This document shows positions 49,301 through 63,000 of a DNA stretch of 64,000 nucleotides, piece after piece. The number at the start of each line of letters is the position of its first letter. Position 1 is the first letter of the stretch. Both the position numbers and the translations under genes were made by a program. The stretch is from Lagopus muta (Eukaryota; Chordata; Aves; Galliformes; Phasianidae). The stretch lies in the NCBI RefSeq assembly GCF_023343835.1, contig NC_064438.1, forward strand, positions 17,628,077-17,692,076, read 5' to 3'. The notes under the pieces are model-generated. The model was not told the DNA's origin and did no database searches. It saw only the letters and a program-made list of their open reading frames with translations.

Positions 49301-51716
49301 CACTTGATGCTGTACAGTGTGTCTTGGGGTGCGTGCCCAGGTAGAAGAAAGAAGGAAACCATTTTTCTGGTATTGCAAATAAAGAGAAATGCCGAAAAGT
49401 ATTTTGGTGTTTTACAGGAAATACCTAGGGATTTTCCTGATTCTATCCTGGGTATTTCACGTGTACTATGTGCAAGACAGAGTGTTACACAAAGATTTGA
49501 TGATTCAGTCTTCAGCACTTTGAAGCACTGATCCTACCTACGCTCGTCTGCCCTGGACAATGCTGAATTCCACACAGGGAGCTACACAAAGTGCTTTTAA
49601 AATCCTGATCTTTTTGGGGTGCCCTAGAAATTTCTGCTGTACGTAAGGTTTAGTCTTGGAGTATAGCACTCAGAAAGCAGGGTGCCTGACAAAGACATTT
49701 GCAGTAGGGTGTGTGGGAGGTGTATTCTTGAATGGGATCATCTGAATTTGAGTTTTCTTCTGGACTAAGCTATCCTTTTGGGCATGAATAAATGCCTGGC
49801 TCTTTATATATGAGGAGACAGTGCCTCTCTTCTATATGAGACATTTAATATGCAATGTGAACTCTGTTTCTACCTGAGGCTCTGGAGACTGAAACCCATT
49901 TATCAAGTGCCTAAACCACTAGCATTTCCATCTCTCCTCTAAAAGTTGTGTATAGAGTAATACAAGATTTGGAGATGACAAGGACTGTGGTGGCAACTCC
50001 TTTAGGCTGAGGAGAGTCTACAGGTGACACTTTTTGCTTCCTAGAAGGGAAGTCTGGCCACAGGTGAAATGAGCTGGGAAAGCTGAATGAGAGTGCCTGT
50101 GCCTTGTGAACCGACTAGTTGAAGTCAGGATTAATTCATTCATTTCCTACATATTTACTCTCCAATTCAGAATTGTGTGTTATGTTCTTTTTTCTGCCTT
50201 CATAATGGAGCATGATTATAGTTTTGGTAGAATGGTTCAGTTTTGTTATTAACCACTCAAAGCCAAAACATTATTTAGTTTCAAAAGCAAAAATATCTAC
50301 ATTCTAGGTCATCCCAAACTGAGAGAAAATGTAATGATATCTTTCAAGATCTCTGTGGATACAGAGGCTCACTTATGAATTTATTCCACATAACTACTGT
50401 CTAAGAGCAATTAGTCTGACTGGATGCAGTGCGGTGTCCAGTTTTATATAGTTTGTCAGTTCTGTGCCTATGGTGTTTAACCTTTTACCCTTATATTCAC
50501 AAGCCTTCCATTTGACTCATGTATTAAATGAAAATCAAACCAGGCTGTATTCCTTCTAGGGAAATTTATTCATTTTCATTTTTCTTTATGTATGACAAGT
50601 TGAAGTAAAATAGTGTTTGTTCATACAGCTGTAAATTCTACTTTTTATTTTCCCAGCAAGTTTTGCTTTCGCTTGAAAACATTATTCTGAAGAGGCTGGT
50701 TGGCAGCTCCTTTGGTGGAAGTGCTCTGTCCACAGAACTGGTAGAGCAGAAGTAATCAAGATAACACGTAAGGATTTCACCCTTGCTAACATGTACTGTC
50801 CTACCTGCATTCTCACCTGTAAGGACTTCTTCCACTTGCAACACTGATGAGGCAGAGTCAGGACAAACACCTTCAGTGCCTTTGAACTCTGACTCCCAAA
50901 GGACGAGGGCAAAACAATGACCACTGTCCTATCAGCAAAGGTATCCCGTGACTGTTGCCCTTGCTGCCACGGCTGAACAGCTGACGAACATGTTCACAGG
51001 GGACAAAAATTCAGATCTCAGCTTAGCATAAGAGGCAAGACGCAACTTTTGAGTCTGTGAAGCAGAAAAGATCTCAACACTAACTACCGATTGCCTGTGC
51101 TGTCTCATATTTGAATCTCTACTTCCATGCTGCAACAGTTTATTGCTTGCCAATTAGTGGCAATGAGATAACTCCATTAAATACTTGAAAGTCTTTTGAA
51201 ATTTGTAGTTGCGCTTTTTTGATTACTTTTCCAAAAGTTATTATGGTCCCTATCCTACAAATTGTTCCTTTCTGAATAGCTGTATTTTTTGATTCATTGA
51301 AACAACTGCAGTAAGAAAGCTTTGGCTGGAGTTCTACACTCTTTGTTGTCAGTGGAAAAAAAGTCACTCTAGTAGTAATAAAGAAACCTAACAAATATTT
51401 GATTACAATCAGTTGATGGCAGCTTAATTCAGCATCCTGTAATTGTTATGCCCAAAGATTTTGCTGAAAAATTCCACTGTCTGTCATGTGATGGTAGTTT
51501 AGGCACAACAGTTCAGCTGCAGAGGTCCATACCTAGTAATGTTTGGAGAATGACAGAAAAATTATAATTTTTTTTCATGTATCTTTTCTACTTCATGTGT
51601 AAAATATGTTTTTCCTCCTTTCAGAATTAACCTGAAATACTCTTGTTTGCTTCAAGATATCTTTCATGCAGGTGTAAGCATGAAATCTAGAAATTGCATA
51701 AATTGGACCTAGAATA

Positions 51717-51758
51717 GATCAGTGGATGTAATGAAATGATCAGTGGATGTAATGAAAT
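51717..51758 (+). repeat. 21-bp tandem duplication
   Basis: Two perfect adjacent copies of a 21-base unit beginning gatcagtggatgtaatga. The identity indicates a recent local duplication. Confidence 0.92.
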
Positions 51759-53904
51759 GGCTGTTCTACTACTACAGCTGAAAATATTATTTCCCTTGCA
51801 GAGAATTACTTGAAGAAATTGGTGTCCAGATTTTGATGCATAACTGGTAAATACTAATTTGCAAGGCTTTCTGATAAAAAAATAAGCAGAGTACCACTGA
51901 TATTAAACTTAATAGTACAAGTGACAACAAAATCATGACAGGAAAAAAAACAACCCTTCACTCCTTCCAAAAGTTTGCTTTAGTTTTTAAATGCTTTTCA
52001 GTTTTCAAAATCTCACTTTATTAGACCAGTATCAATTAGACTTATTTACATTTTTTATTTCCTTTGTGAATATTGCATTATAGAGGAAGGAAAGAATTAC
52101 CTGAAATCCTAGTCTGAGAAGTAAGGAAATCCCATCTTTCGTCTTCCCCCTGTACATTTTCATTCTATGTTTGTGACTGTGCCTAGAAAACTGGGTCAGA
52201 TTTTCACTTGAATCTGAAGAGTTTATGTATCTTTGCCAGAATATTTTTGTTTTCTTCATAGAATGAAAGTCACCACCTGTGGTGTACAAGTACATAATAT
52301 AATCATGGATGAACTGCATGCAACTTATGGGAGAGCTTTGTTAACACTGGCAAAATGCAGTTTGTGGCAAAGGAATAGAAGCATTCCTCTGTAGAAGTGT
52401 GCTTAGAAACAAAGAATTGATTAAGTTCAAGGTAATACTCAGGACCTACTTTGCAGCATTAAGTAACTACCTTTGTTTTCCTCCAGAAATGTGTTGCTGT
52501 GCTTCATAGCCATAGCCCAGACTTCATGGTTAGTTTTTACATTAATGTGAATTATATAACAGGACCCCTCAGTAACATGTAAAAGGAGAAGGCCAAATGA
52601 AGAATGCCCTTTTCTTCCTCCCCTCCTGTGATCATTTTAAGCACGCTATGTTAAAATCCAAGCTTACAAGCTTCTAGCTATTTCAGTATGAATATATCAA
52701 TGCTAATAAGTAATATTAAGTCATTATTAAGTCATACTGAGACTGTTGGACAACACAGGTTAATTCATAGCATTGGGCAATTTCCTCTGAAACAGCACAG
52801 TTGATTTTAGCCTTTTTTTTCCTTAACATTTCTATACTGAAAAAATAGATCTCAGGTTATTTGTTTGTTTGTTTTTAATTATGCTTAAATTGTGCCCTAA
52901 CTCAGTGTTAACTCTGCTAACCAGCATTTGGCAGAACTCGTGATTTGAATGTGCTTCATAATATTCGGCTTCTTCCTTAAAGTTCCAGCTCCCAGAGTCA
53001 TGTGATAACAACACAACCCTCAAGGAAAAAAAAAATAAAAAATCAAACCTCATGGCTGTGGAGGGAGGAAAGCTTAAAAACGTGACCCGAATTCACCCTA
53101 AAGACTCTAATACCAAAGGAAAGAAAAAGAGCACAGTGTAGTAAACTGGTAATTGTAAAGATTTCTGTACTCAGGGGAAGGAAGAGTGACTAATTAACGG
53201 TCCTTTCTATTCAGTGCCAGGTATCAATATGTTCCATTCACAAATGAGGTGTCATATAATCTGGGCACAAAACCACACAAGCTTCAGCGTGGGTACGGCT
53301 ACTTCTTGGCATGTCGAGCCTCTGTCTGTGTAACCGGCCCTTGATGCTTTTCAGAGCTTTGCACTATAAAAGCAAGAACAGGAACCAAAATGCAAATGCT
53401 TTATTCATAGCAGTAACACAACTCTCTCACAGAGCTCGAGAAGAATGGAGAAAAGATTTCTCAAAGCTTTGCCTACACTTTCCATCTTTATTCAGGTGCA
53501 TGAAAAAAAAAGCTCTAGCAGCACAATCATCCAGGAACAGAGTGAAAATTACGTGGAAAACACATCTATGCTGTTTTGGAAACAGGTCACATGCAGGGAA
53601 AAAAAAAGCAAAAAAAAGACATTATTATGTCAGCGCACCCACAGCCTGCTTCCTGTGGGGAATGAGCCGTGCCAGAGAGGCCACCTCTGGCTGGTGGGAC
53701 CTGGGTCGGGCTGTGCTTACAGCGCGGCAATCGCTGCTGAAGGGAAGCTCGGCACACTGCTTCCATCACCATTAAACCTCCTGTCCTGCACAAGCAAGAG
53801 GAGCAGGGAGCAGTTGGCTCTCCCGTCTGCTTTACTTATGTCAGAGTTATGGAGTTAGACTGTTTCACAGGAGAAAATCACTGCCTCACAGCTCTACGAG
53901 GTTA

Positions 53905-55060
53905 AAGACCTAAACACGCCGCTCCACCTCGCAGATGTTTAAGGCTCGCTGAAAGCGTGCAGGTCGCAAACAGCAGGCCGAGGCGAGGGGGCGGACTGAG
54001 GGCAGGAAACAGGCCGAGACGCCGACTCCGGGGCCATGCCGGCAGACTGCTGCAAAGCAGCGGGCAGACCCGCCCGGCAGGGCCGTGCCGCGACACGCCG
54101 GGCCCCTGAGGGAACGCCGCTCCGGCCGTCGCTGCGATGACGGGGCCACTCGGGGCGCTGGCAGCGACTCCGGTCCTCCCCGTTGTTCCGCGAGCACGCC
54201 TCCCGTCCCAGGGCGCTGCCGCCAAGACGGGGCAGCCCTCCTTTCGGGCGGGTAGCCGTAGGCGGCGGGAGCGTCGCTTGTAGGGGTAGGGAAGGGCGCG
54301 CGGGGAAACAGGACTCTAACTCCGGGACCCGGGTGAGAAGGGCTGGAAGCCGAGCCGGACCCGACCCGCTGCAGCGAGGCCACAGCCGGGGGCGGAGAGG
54401 AAGGTGGGCCGCGCGCCGACCTGTCGCGGTGCATTGTGGGCCCCGCATTGATTTATGCACGAGCCGCAGAGGGCGCCGGGAGACGCGGGTGGCGGCGGCG
54501 CGGAGGCGGCGGTGGCGGCGGCGCTCGGGGCTGGCGCGGCGCGGAGCTGCGGGCCGGCCGGCAGCGATCCGGGCTCTCTGAGAGCGCAGGACCTTCACCG
54601 CTCCTCCGGACCGCGCCGCGGGTCGTGGAGGCACCCTGCCCGGCCTCGGCCGGCCGCTTATCGGCCGCCACGGACGTGGAGGCGGCGGTGGCGGGCGGAG
54701 CCGGGCCCGGCTCGGAGGAACCGCTCGGTAGGGCCCGGAGAGGGGGGCTCGTTCGGATCTCACGGCACCGGAGCCTCCGCGGGCGGGCTCGGGGTTGAGG
54801 ACCTTCAGCAGGGAGAGAGGCGCGGCCCGGCGCGGGGCAGAAGGCTCCGTCTGTTCGCCCGGCATCTTTGTTTGGCCGGCTGCTGCTGGGGAGAGGAGCG
54901 GCGAGGCCCGCACGGTCGCATTCCCCCGTTCCTCCTCGGGGCCCGAGCCGGCCGGGAGCTGCCTCAGCGTTCGGCTTCGCGTCGGGTGGAAGGCTGAGGG
55001 CTGAAGAAGGCTTTGCAGTGACGGGTCTCCCTTCCCCGCGTCTTCCGACCCGATATCGGC
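53905..55060 (+). promoter_or_regulatory. PPFIA1: PPFIA1 CpG-island promoter
   Basis: Over 1 kb is strongly GC- and CpG-rich in an otherwise AT-rich neighbourhood. It includes a GGC-repeat stretch at 54489-54530 and a CTCF-like AGAGGGCGC at 54468-54476. It ends just upstream of a strong donor at 55113. It must contain the PPFIA1 start region. The long open frames here on both strands (up to 324 codons on the minus strand) come from the lack of stop codons in CG-rich DNA. Confidence 0.85.
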
Positions 55061-55112
55061 TCCTCGCTGCTGGGATTATAAATGTTTGGACGGAGACCCA
55101 GGAAACTGAAAG
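54430..55112 (+). other. PPFIA1: PPFIA1 non-coding first exon (5' limit unknown)
   Basis: The 3' end is set by the consensus donor ctgaaag|gtgagc at 55113. The coding exon at 56759 starts right at its acceptor with ATG, so the 5'UTR must come from one or more upstream exons, and this CpG-island sequence is the natural source. The start shown is only a guess within the island. Confidence 0.55.
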
Positions 55113-55329
55113 GTGAGCCTCCTGTTGGAATTCGCAGAAGAGAAAAGGAAGGAGGCTTTTCCAAATCCCTCGCGATAAAACTCGAGCCGTTTTCCCATGC
55201 TGCCCGTATTCTGTTTAATAATGCGATTGTGACCTGAGTGGGATTTCCGAGCCATGAACTGTTGAAGCTTTTGCACCAGAGCGTTGGACTACGTTGTTTT
55301 TCTCTCTGCACATGATTCCTCCATCCCAG

Positions 55330-55634
55330 CTGTTGCAGGACCTATGGGCCAACAATAGACTGGAGGTTAATTCTCACATTCTTCTGTGCTGGGGACTTGG
55401 CTAGTTAGCTGGAGTTGCTGCTGCTTTTTATTGGAGTTGCTCTTTATTGGGCAGTTTTATTTGTTTTCACATACACGGGGTGTTTCAGCTAAGCAGATGT
55501 TGGACTGAAGCTGAATGGATGCTTTGCAATCCACAAGATTTTGGAGGATAAGAAAAAACTACTAAAAACAGAAGAACCGGTACTGCTGGAAACCTGGAGC
55601 CCGTTTTCCAAGCCTTTTTATTTTATTGAGCAAG
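55330..55634 (+). other. PPFIA1: Possible alternative 5'UTR exon of PPFIA1
   Basis: A 305-base block lies between an acceptor (gattcctccatcccag) with a pyrimidine-rich lead and a good donor (caag|gtaaat). It has several short ATG-initiated frames, so it could serve only as untranslated sequence. This rests on splice-site shape alone. Confidence 0.25.
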
Positions 55635-56758
55635 GTAAATAATGTAGTGGTGTTGAAAGTATAGGGCTTGCAGTAATCATACACCAAGATGTTGCAGAGC
55701 ACTTAAGGGTATTCAGAACCTTTCAGCAGACTCAGAGGTATAACCTCGTTAAAAGCCTCTGAATAAGTTTAGTTTTTCATTAAAATGAATGTGGAGCTTA
55801 ATGCTGAGAACAACTGATAACTGAGTGAACCATTTTGTGTTACAGATCTCTGATGTTGAAAGAGGCTGTCTAAAGAACTTCAGAAGTCTTAAGTGGTTCA
55901 GTGAAAGAGTGCAATTAATCGTTTGTAAATATTTGTATGTTTTTCCAAGTTTTTAAAACACTTGTTATCATAGCCATTCGTGATCTGTTAGGTCTCCTAA
56001 AAGTCCTTTCAGTTTGACTGTAGTAAAGTACTTACATTTGCCTAATTAATTGTATTCATACTCTGCCTTGAATTATTTTCAATTACCTTTACCTTTATGT
56101 TCATTTACCTTTTTTAAAGGTAAACCTTGTTTACTTTTATTCGTAATGACAGCTGCTACTACTCTGTAATCCATTTTTCTTTTTTTTTATGTTATTATCT
56201 CCTGAATTTGGACTATGTGGATTTACCTCTAGTTTAAATGCATCACATTAGCAGTGGGTTTTTGCAAGACAGCAGCATAAGTTCAGAGTACTATTTTAGA
56301 TATTATCTTTATATGTTTGAAGACTTGGAAGAAGCATATAATGATTCTCAAAATATGCAGTGTAATCAGTAACTGGTTTAAGTATATAATTTTTGGTGGC
56401 TTGTTGCATGCCTTATCTTTGTTTTTTAAAGATCTCAGTGGCAGTTTGCTCTTAACAAAAATATAAGTCCATTAAAATGAGATCATAGCTTAAAAAGCAG
56501 CTGTAAAAATCTGGTTTTGCAGGATGTCACAGGATTCTCATTATGGAGTGATGCCTTGATTAAATTGATTGTCTACCTTTTCACCCACAATCTTAATGAA
56601 ATAGTGGCAAACACTAAGGTGTTGGCAAGTGTTGCTGATGCTATCATTGAGAGACCTAAGCTGATATTATGGATAGTATCCAAAGTCCCTTTGCTTATCC
56701 TGTTTAGATTTGTTTGACTTAAATGTACTGTCTTTGTTTTGTCTTGTTTTGTTTCAAG

Positions 56759-57022
56759 ATGATGTGTGAGGTGATGCCAACCATCAGCGAGGCAGAGATT
56801 CCCTCTGGGGGAAATGGAGGCCATGGTTCAGGTTCCCCATTACAGTCAGATGCTGATTCCCATTTTGAGCAGTTAATGGTATCCATGTTGGAAGAAAGGG
56901 ATCGCCTTCTGGAAACACTAAGAGAAACTCAGGAGACGCTAGCATTGACCCAGGGCAAGCTGCATGAAGTTGGTCATGAAAGAGATTCCTTGCAGAGACA
57001 GCTCAATACTGCACTTCCACAG
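56759..57022 (+). CDS. PPFIA1: PPFIA1 first coding exon: liprin-alpha-1 N-terminus
   Basis: Liprin-alpha-1 is a cytosolic scaffold that binds LAR-family phosphatases and organises focal adhesions and presynaptic sites. The exon begins at the ATG right after ttgtttcaag and runs 88 whole codons to gtatga. It reads [20 protein letters not shown], a Gly/Ser linker, then [40 protein letters not shown] and [18 protein letters not shown]. From DADSH onward it is almost identical to human liprin-alpha-1. Residues from about 35 start the long N-terminal coiled coil. The linker (IPSGGNGG for human GPPGGGGG) separates it from other liprin-alphas. Later exons lie beyond the window. Confidence 0.97.
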
Positions 57023-60000
57023 GTATGAACGTTTTGAAAGGAAGCTGTTTTCTGATAACTTATCTTTGTTGTTTTTATTGTTGTCTTGTTTATTCAATTT
57101 ACTGAACAGCTTATCGTAGGGAAAGATCAATCCAACCTAATACTTTCCTGAAGTATTTGTTGGTGCTTGTTCACTTTGAGAAAGACAGAAAAGCAAGGCG
57201 AGTAGAGAACATCAGCCCCTTCCCTCTAGCATGCTTTCCCTGTTTCTGGCATTTCTTTGGCTCAGGAGTATGAGGTTGTTTCTGCATTGCTTTGTTTAAT
57301 AGAACCTGGTGGACTTTTTTCTGTCACCACTGTATTAGTGTTTCTTACTGCCTAATTCATCTGTGTGCCTAAGAAATATGTATAGACCATTTGGGGGAAT
57401 GAAACAGGCTGTTCTGATACTGTTACAGACTTGAACTAAAATTGACTTCTGGAGGATGCAATCTGCCCACATATAGGCTGTAGTACTTAACATATTGTAT
57501 AGAGCAGTAGTGTGCAGTTAAGAGAGTTCATAGATGTCTACAGATCTTCTCTGTTCTTAGTTACTCCATTCCAGTCTTAATAAATAAAATCAAAACCAAC
57601 TGAACTTTGAACATGCTGGAAAGCTTTTGATTGTAGGCAAAGCAGAGACCACTTTCAGTTGTCAGTTAACTATTGACAGCCTTGTACTTTCTAGCCTGCT
57701 TGGTTGTTGTCCTGAGTTTGTCAGTTTGTCATGGTGATGTTGGGCTTGCATGTCTTATTACAAGAAAACATGTAAATTATTACAAGTATTTATATGTTCC
57801 TAAATACTGTGGTTACTGTTCATACTGTTTAAAGCAGTGGTTTCAAACTCTCCTATTTCCACTGTATGACTGTTGATACGTTAAATAATACTGGAAATTA
57901 CTCGGGGACAGAAACTAAGAAGTAATAAATGTGAATGTAGTTGGATTACAGTGTTATGATGGAAATCAGAAAGGAGAATTTTCCAACCTTTGCTGCTCCC
58001 TGTGTTAAATCATGTGCTGCAGGCAAAAATCATTCTTTGTTTTTCTGTTGCTTTTTAATGTAATAATTGTGGCTTCTCTTTAGCTGCTCTTCCAGGTGCA
58101 TTAACAGGTGCCATTAACCAGTTGTATGATCTGTAAACTGTTACACTTGAATTTGTGGCTGAGTGGAATCACCAAAGCTCTCTAAGCTGCATTATGTCTT
58201 ACCTTTTTCATTCTCATTTTCCTTCTTAAATCTTGTGAGCTACCAGTGTGTAAAGATTTTTTTCTAAACCTCTATGAAAGATTCAGGCAGCTCAACAGTT
58301 CCCAGTTTCATGTGTGTCACACTTGTATGTTTTCACATGAGATCAGTGGGGAAGCAAGTCTCGTGGTTCAATTGCAGCATTATATAAATACAATGCAAGA
58401 ATGGATTTTTGTAGATTTTCTGTTGGAAAATAACATTGTCATGTTGTGAAACTGTACTGCTCCTGTCTTGAGTCATGCTTAAGCTCAGATGGTAGTGGAA
58501 AGTGAGAATTGGTGCTGCTTTCAAAAGTTGCATTCACAAAATAACTCATTCTTGCTGCGGATCAGAAGAGTCTTCTGTGTTTGACAAACCCTTGTTGTTA
58601 GTATGGCAATTAATTGGTTACTTTGGATTAGTAAATTTCTGACAAAATTCTAATTTAAGTTCTGTTAAGTGTTCAGTAGAAGAACTTTCTGCTGGCTACG
58701 GTATTTGGAACTAGTCAAACTTTTTTGTTAATTATTTCAAGCTGAACATTCTTTTGAACTGCTGTCTCAAACAACTCATTGTTCAACTGTGGATTTCAAG
58801 TAGGGGTGGAAGCAGGATAACTTTACTGACAGATGCATTACATTTTTTTTCAGGGAAAAAAAAAGGGCTACTTGGTGGTGCTATTTTTTTCTTTTAAGTA
58901 TTTTTAATCAGAGTAGATGTTTTCAGTTAAGTAGAAAGATGTGAGGATCAGTTTGAGTGGTTGTGCAAACAGCAGTATGATGGTGTGAATCACCGAGTCA
59001 ACATCTAACAAATGTATTATTTCTCCCCTGGCCTAGTTTGTATGTGCAGCTAGTCTTTGTAGTTGATTCTGGGGCACGTTATCCTCAGGAGTGTTGAATT
59101 GACTTGTTTGTAGGTGTACTTTGTCGTTTATGTTTTTAGCTGAATCGACCAGTTAGACCATTCTGATGATTGATGGAAACTTCTTGTGTATAAGGGGTAG
59201 GATGGCAGATTGCTTCTACACCAGAACTTTTCTGGTGTTCGTATGAAGGCACTCTATTGACGTTGCTGCTCTGAATTCCCTGCGTTCATTGAGTTTCTGT
59301 AGTATAGTAAAGGAGCCTGTATCTCTGTGTAGGTAGCTACAAAATGGCAAGTACTTGTGTACTTGCACATCTTAGTAAGTTATAAAAATAATTACAGTTC
59401 ATTCTGCTGCAGTGATTTTTTTCCCTTCTCTAAAACGTTGGAGAAAGAGACTCTTCTAATGAGCTTGTTGTATGATGGGCAACTAGTAATGTAAGGGCAT
59501 CTGTTGCTGTTCTCATAAAATCAGAGCAGCTATTTAGAGTAGGAAGACTTTTGTTGTGGTTCTCTAGTTCACAAAGAGAAGAGCATTCGTTATAGGTGTG
59601 CTTTGTTACGTTCACGTCTAAAATTGACAAGCCTTTCTTGTATGAACAGTTTAAAGCAAAATTTGTCAGCATTGCCTTGATAAAGTAACTGGTTTCTGTT
59701 TAATTTAGCAATGTTTTTTTTCCTGGGCATTATCTCTTACCTTGGTTAAAATTTACTCTGACCTTGGAATATGAATTGGATGAAATCAAATTGCCAGGCA
59801 AGAATTCAAAACCATTTTTGTTCTTCCTTGTATTCTTCACAGAGATAGTGAAAATGCACTTTTTACTCTGAGAAGTTAAATAACTTGTCTTTTCAGTGTA
59901 AACGCATTCAGTTATGATATAATTATGGTCAGATGAATAGCTGACTCTGTTATTTCCTTGCCCTTTTTGTACTTCCAGTGTGTTTTCTACATATTTTAAG

Positions 60001-63000
60001 ATAAGCATGCTTAAAACTTATAAATTAATCTGAGAAATGCATGGGACTGTGGTGCGTTTCAGACTAATGTTTTGAACGTAAGGTTGATGAGTTCCAGGTG
60101 CCTGCTAGCTGTGGTGTTGAGATGTGACAGACTGGGCTTCAGTTTGTTGGTAGAATTCTATGTGGATGTTTCTGTGAATGCCAGCGTCGGGCTTGTTTTG
60201 GATAGAGAAGACTGCCATTTAATTTGTGGACTCATAGCTAGCACAGGTAAATGTACAGTGGATGAATTCACAGCAGGTCTTATCAGGATAATTATATATG
60301 TTGCAGAACTTTGAGCGCTAATGAACAAATGCTGTGCTGTTGTGATAAAGCAATACTCTTACTGAGATCCACCTTCATCTTACAGTGGTTGCTTTTTAGT
60401 CTGAAATGTATCATAACATGAGCTGTGCAAAGCAGCTTGTAAATGAAAGGTACTTCTTGTGTTTGTCATGTGGTTCTGTTCTGCATTGAGAAATTCTGTA
60501 TGGGGGCATAGATTAGGGACAGATGCGAATTTTCTGTTGGAGGCTCTGTGCGCGTGTGTGTGTGTATAAAAGTAAGAATGCTTACTGTAACATGGAATTA
60601 AATACGGAAAAAGCTGCCTGCAGTTTTGGTTTGGCTTCAGCTTTACTGGGATGCCTGCCTTATCTTAATTTAAAGCAAATCCCCACTAGGTCATCTTTAG
60701 TTGCGTTCTATTTAATAGTAAATGTTTTATCACTGCTACATGCTTCTATTAAAAAAAAAAAAAAAAAGTAAATCTATTTATACTTATGCTCAGTTAAGTT
60801 CAGATCTGTCTCTATATAATGATTTTTCTTAGTCTGAGAAATCGATTGTCTTGCATGCAAGAAATATCTAAACTTTTAGTCTGAAGTCTGCCCTGGTGTT
60901 GTTTAGTAATGGTGAATTTATGGATTTAGCTGTCGTTTTATTAATGGTGTTATTTGGATTTCCTCCAGGCGAGTTTTAAATAATACAGGATGTCATAGAC
61001 GGAGAACTGAGGTCTTGAATTGTGCATAGATATGAAGAACATGGCTGCGGAAAGTACATTAATTGAAGGGTTTGCCAAACTTTGCAGTAGCTGAAATTTC
61101 CTGAGCGTTTTAAGTGCAGCTTCATTTACGGTATTCACAACTACTCAGCCTTGAGGTGACGTAGCCTGTTGTTACTTCAGCAAGATGCAATTCTGGCTTC
61201 TGAGTAAAAGCCATTAGTCTCAGCAGTCTACTCAGGATTGATAGAGATCTAAAAGGTTTCAGTTGTGCAGCTGTGTGTCACACAGGCATAGCCTCCATCT
61301 CTCACCCAGCACTGTGACAGCAGAGATGAACGTGAGTCTTTCAGTTGCTTTTTCAGACAAGTGTAATTTTATTCCTGTTTATGTTCAGCTGCTGAGTTTT
61401 CCTTGGCAGTTACTGTTAGTAAACTACTGGATCGTCTTCATCCATGTAGCTAAAGTCAGATGGAGGTATGGGTTAATGTTTAGAATTCTTCACTGACTAT
61501 AACAATAAATCTCAGCTTCCCTAATGTTTTTTCATTACAAGGCACAGAAAGAGACAGCTTGTGTCCAAAAGGCATATGTTCAGGACCAGACCCCTAGCGT
61601 TTGTTCTGGCTTCTCAGTTTTTCATTTAAATGTATTTGTGCAAGTTCAATGAAACTGTGCTCTTATGATGTTCTATCAATCCCTTTAAAATTAATAGTCG
61701 AAAGCTACTGTTTTTCTTTTCTTTGGTTGATCAGCAGAAGGATGTACTGGTGACTAAATAAAAATGCTTTTTGTTTGTTTTTTATTGGTGATTTATGGAT
61801 GTAGCTCTGAAAGATGAGGCAATGATTATTTTTCTCACTCTTCAGTCAGTGTGCACATATCTGAAAATGGGTTTATTAACTTATGATGTGCTGTCATCAA
61901 ACTTGCAGGCTGACCAACAGACCACGTATAAGCTTGAGTGAGAAGAGCTGTAACCAAAGCAAGCAGTTCATAAAACATGTAGTGTATTTAGGACAAGGTA
62001 AACTTTGCATATATGTGTTCACTTATGCTAATTTTCATGTAGCCACCTGTACAACAAGTAGTGTTTGCTTTGGTATTCTGAAAATAGAAAATTATTCATC
62101 TGCCAGCCCTCCTGCTTTTTCTCTGCTTTTTAAGTGTATACCTCAAAACTTCTTCTAAGATGGTTGTTCCAAGACTTGGGGGTTAGTGTGGCTACTTATT
62201 TCCAGTTTCTCTCTAGAGGTATTAAAAAAGAAAAAGAAGCCCTTGGCTTTCTTTTAAGATAATAACAAATTTTTTTGTTGTTTTTTTCTTTTGTTTTTTT
62301 ACTCTTAGGAGTTCTTAGTGATTAAAACCACAGAGCAATCTGTATTAAGTTTCTCCATTCTGATACATATTTGGGAGATGTGAATGTTACGTTTATTGAC
62401 GCTGTAGGATTTGAAGTTAAGACTATAGCTTTGTTTGTATGCTTGCATTTTAAGTTAATGGCCTTGTGGAAACTTGACGTCAGGTGCTTATAGAGTAATC
62501 ATCAAAAGACTGCAGATAATAAACACTCCACATCTGATTTTTACTCAGTTATGCTTGGTAAGTATTCACTGTGCATGATGCAATAACACCAGATTAAAAA
62601 TCAGAAAATATCTTCCAGAACATAGCATAAGAACTGAGGTCAGTATGTAGATCACATATAGTTAAGTGTTCTCAGAGAACTTATATCTTTGGAGAGAACT
62701 TACTAGCTGTCCATCAGTAATTTTATAATTCTCAGCTTAGCCCTTCATCCAAGAACTCAGTTAATATACATCTCTCTTCCTCTTAATTTTGCACTTGTGT
62801 TTTCTTCCCTTAGAGGTGTATGTCAGGTGTCTTTACGTAGGCTGTTTTAGCAGTTAAAATGGTTTGCATCTTCAGGTGTGTGAGACTAAATGACACTATT
62901 AGCATTAGAAAGTGTTTCTAATAATTTCTTGTATTTATGAATCTCAATCCACAATTAGTTAGAGGAGAAATATTTAGATTCTGTGTTTTGAGTAATCTGA

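Larger units (their letters stand above)
36140..53895. other. Intergenic region between FADD and PPFIA1
   Basis: No recognisable gene. It holds three further CR1 fragments (40290, 44986, 46332), an A tract at 40769, TA/TG-rich stretches near 43225-43300 and 46855-46885, a T-rich run at 49003-49060, a 21-bp tandem duplication at 51717, and one coding-like block on the minus strand at 37121-37277. The longest open frame is 154 codons at 53311-53775; it shows no domain and is treated as chance. Confidence 0.55.

Noticed and set aside
53311-53775. 154-codon open frame on the plus strand
   Set aside because: No recognisable domain, a mixed Lys/Ser/Cys-rich composition and an overlapping frame equally open (53445-53858). 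Likely chance near the GC-rich promoter.
53939-54913. 324-codon open frame on the minus strand (with other long frames on both strands)
   Set aside because: It lies wholly in the CpG island. The translation is Arg/Pro/Ala-rich without domains, as expected when stop codons are rare in GC-rich DNA.
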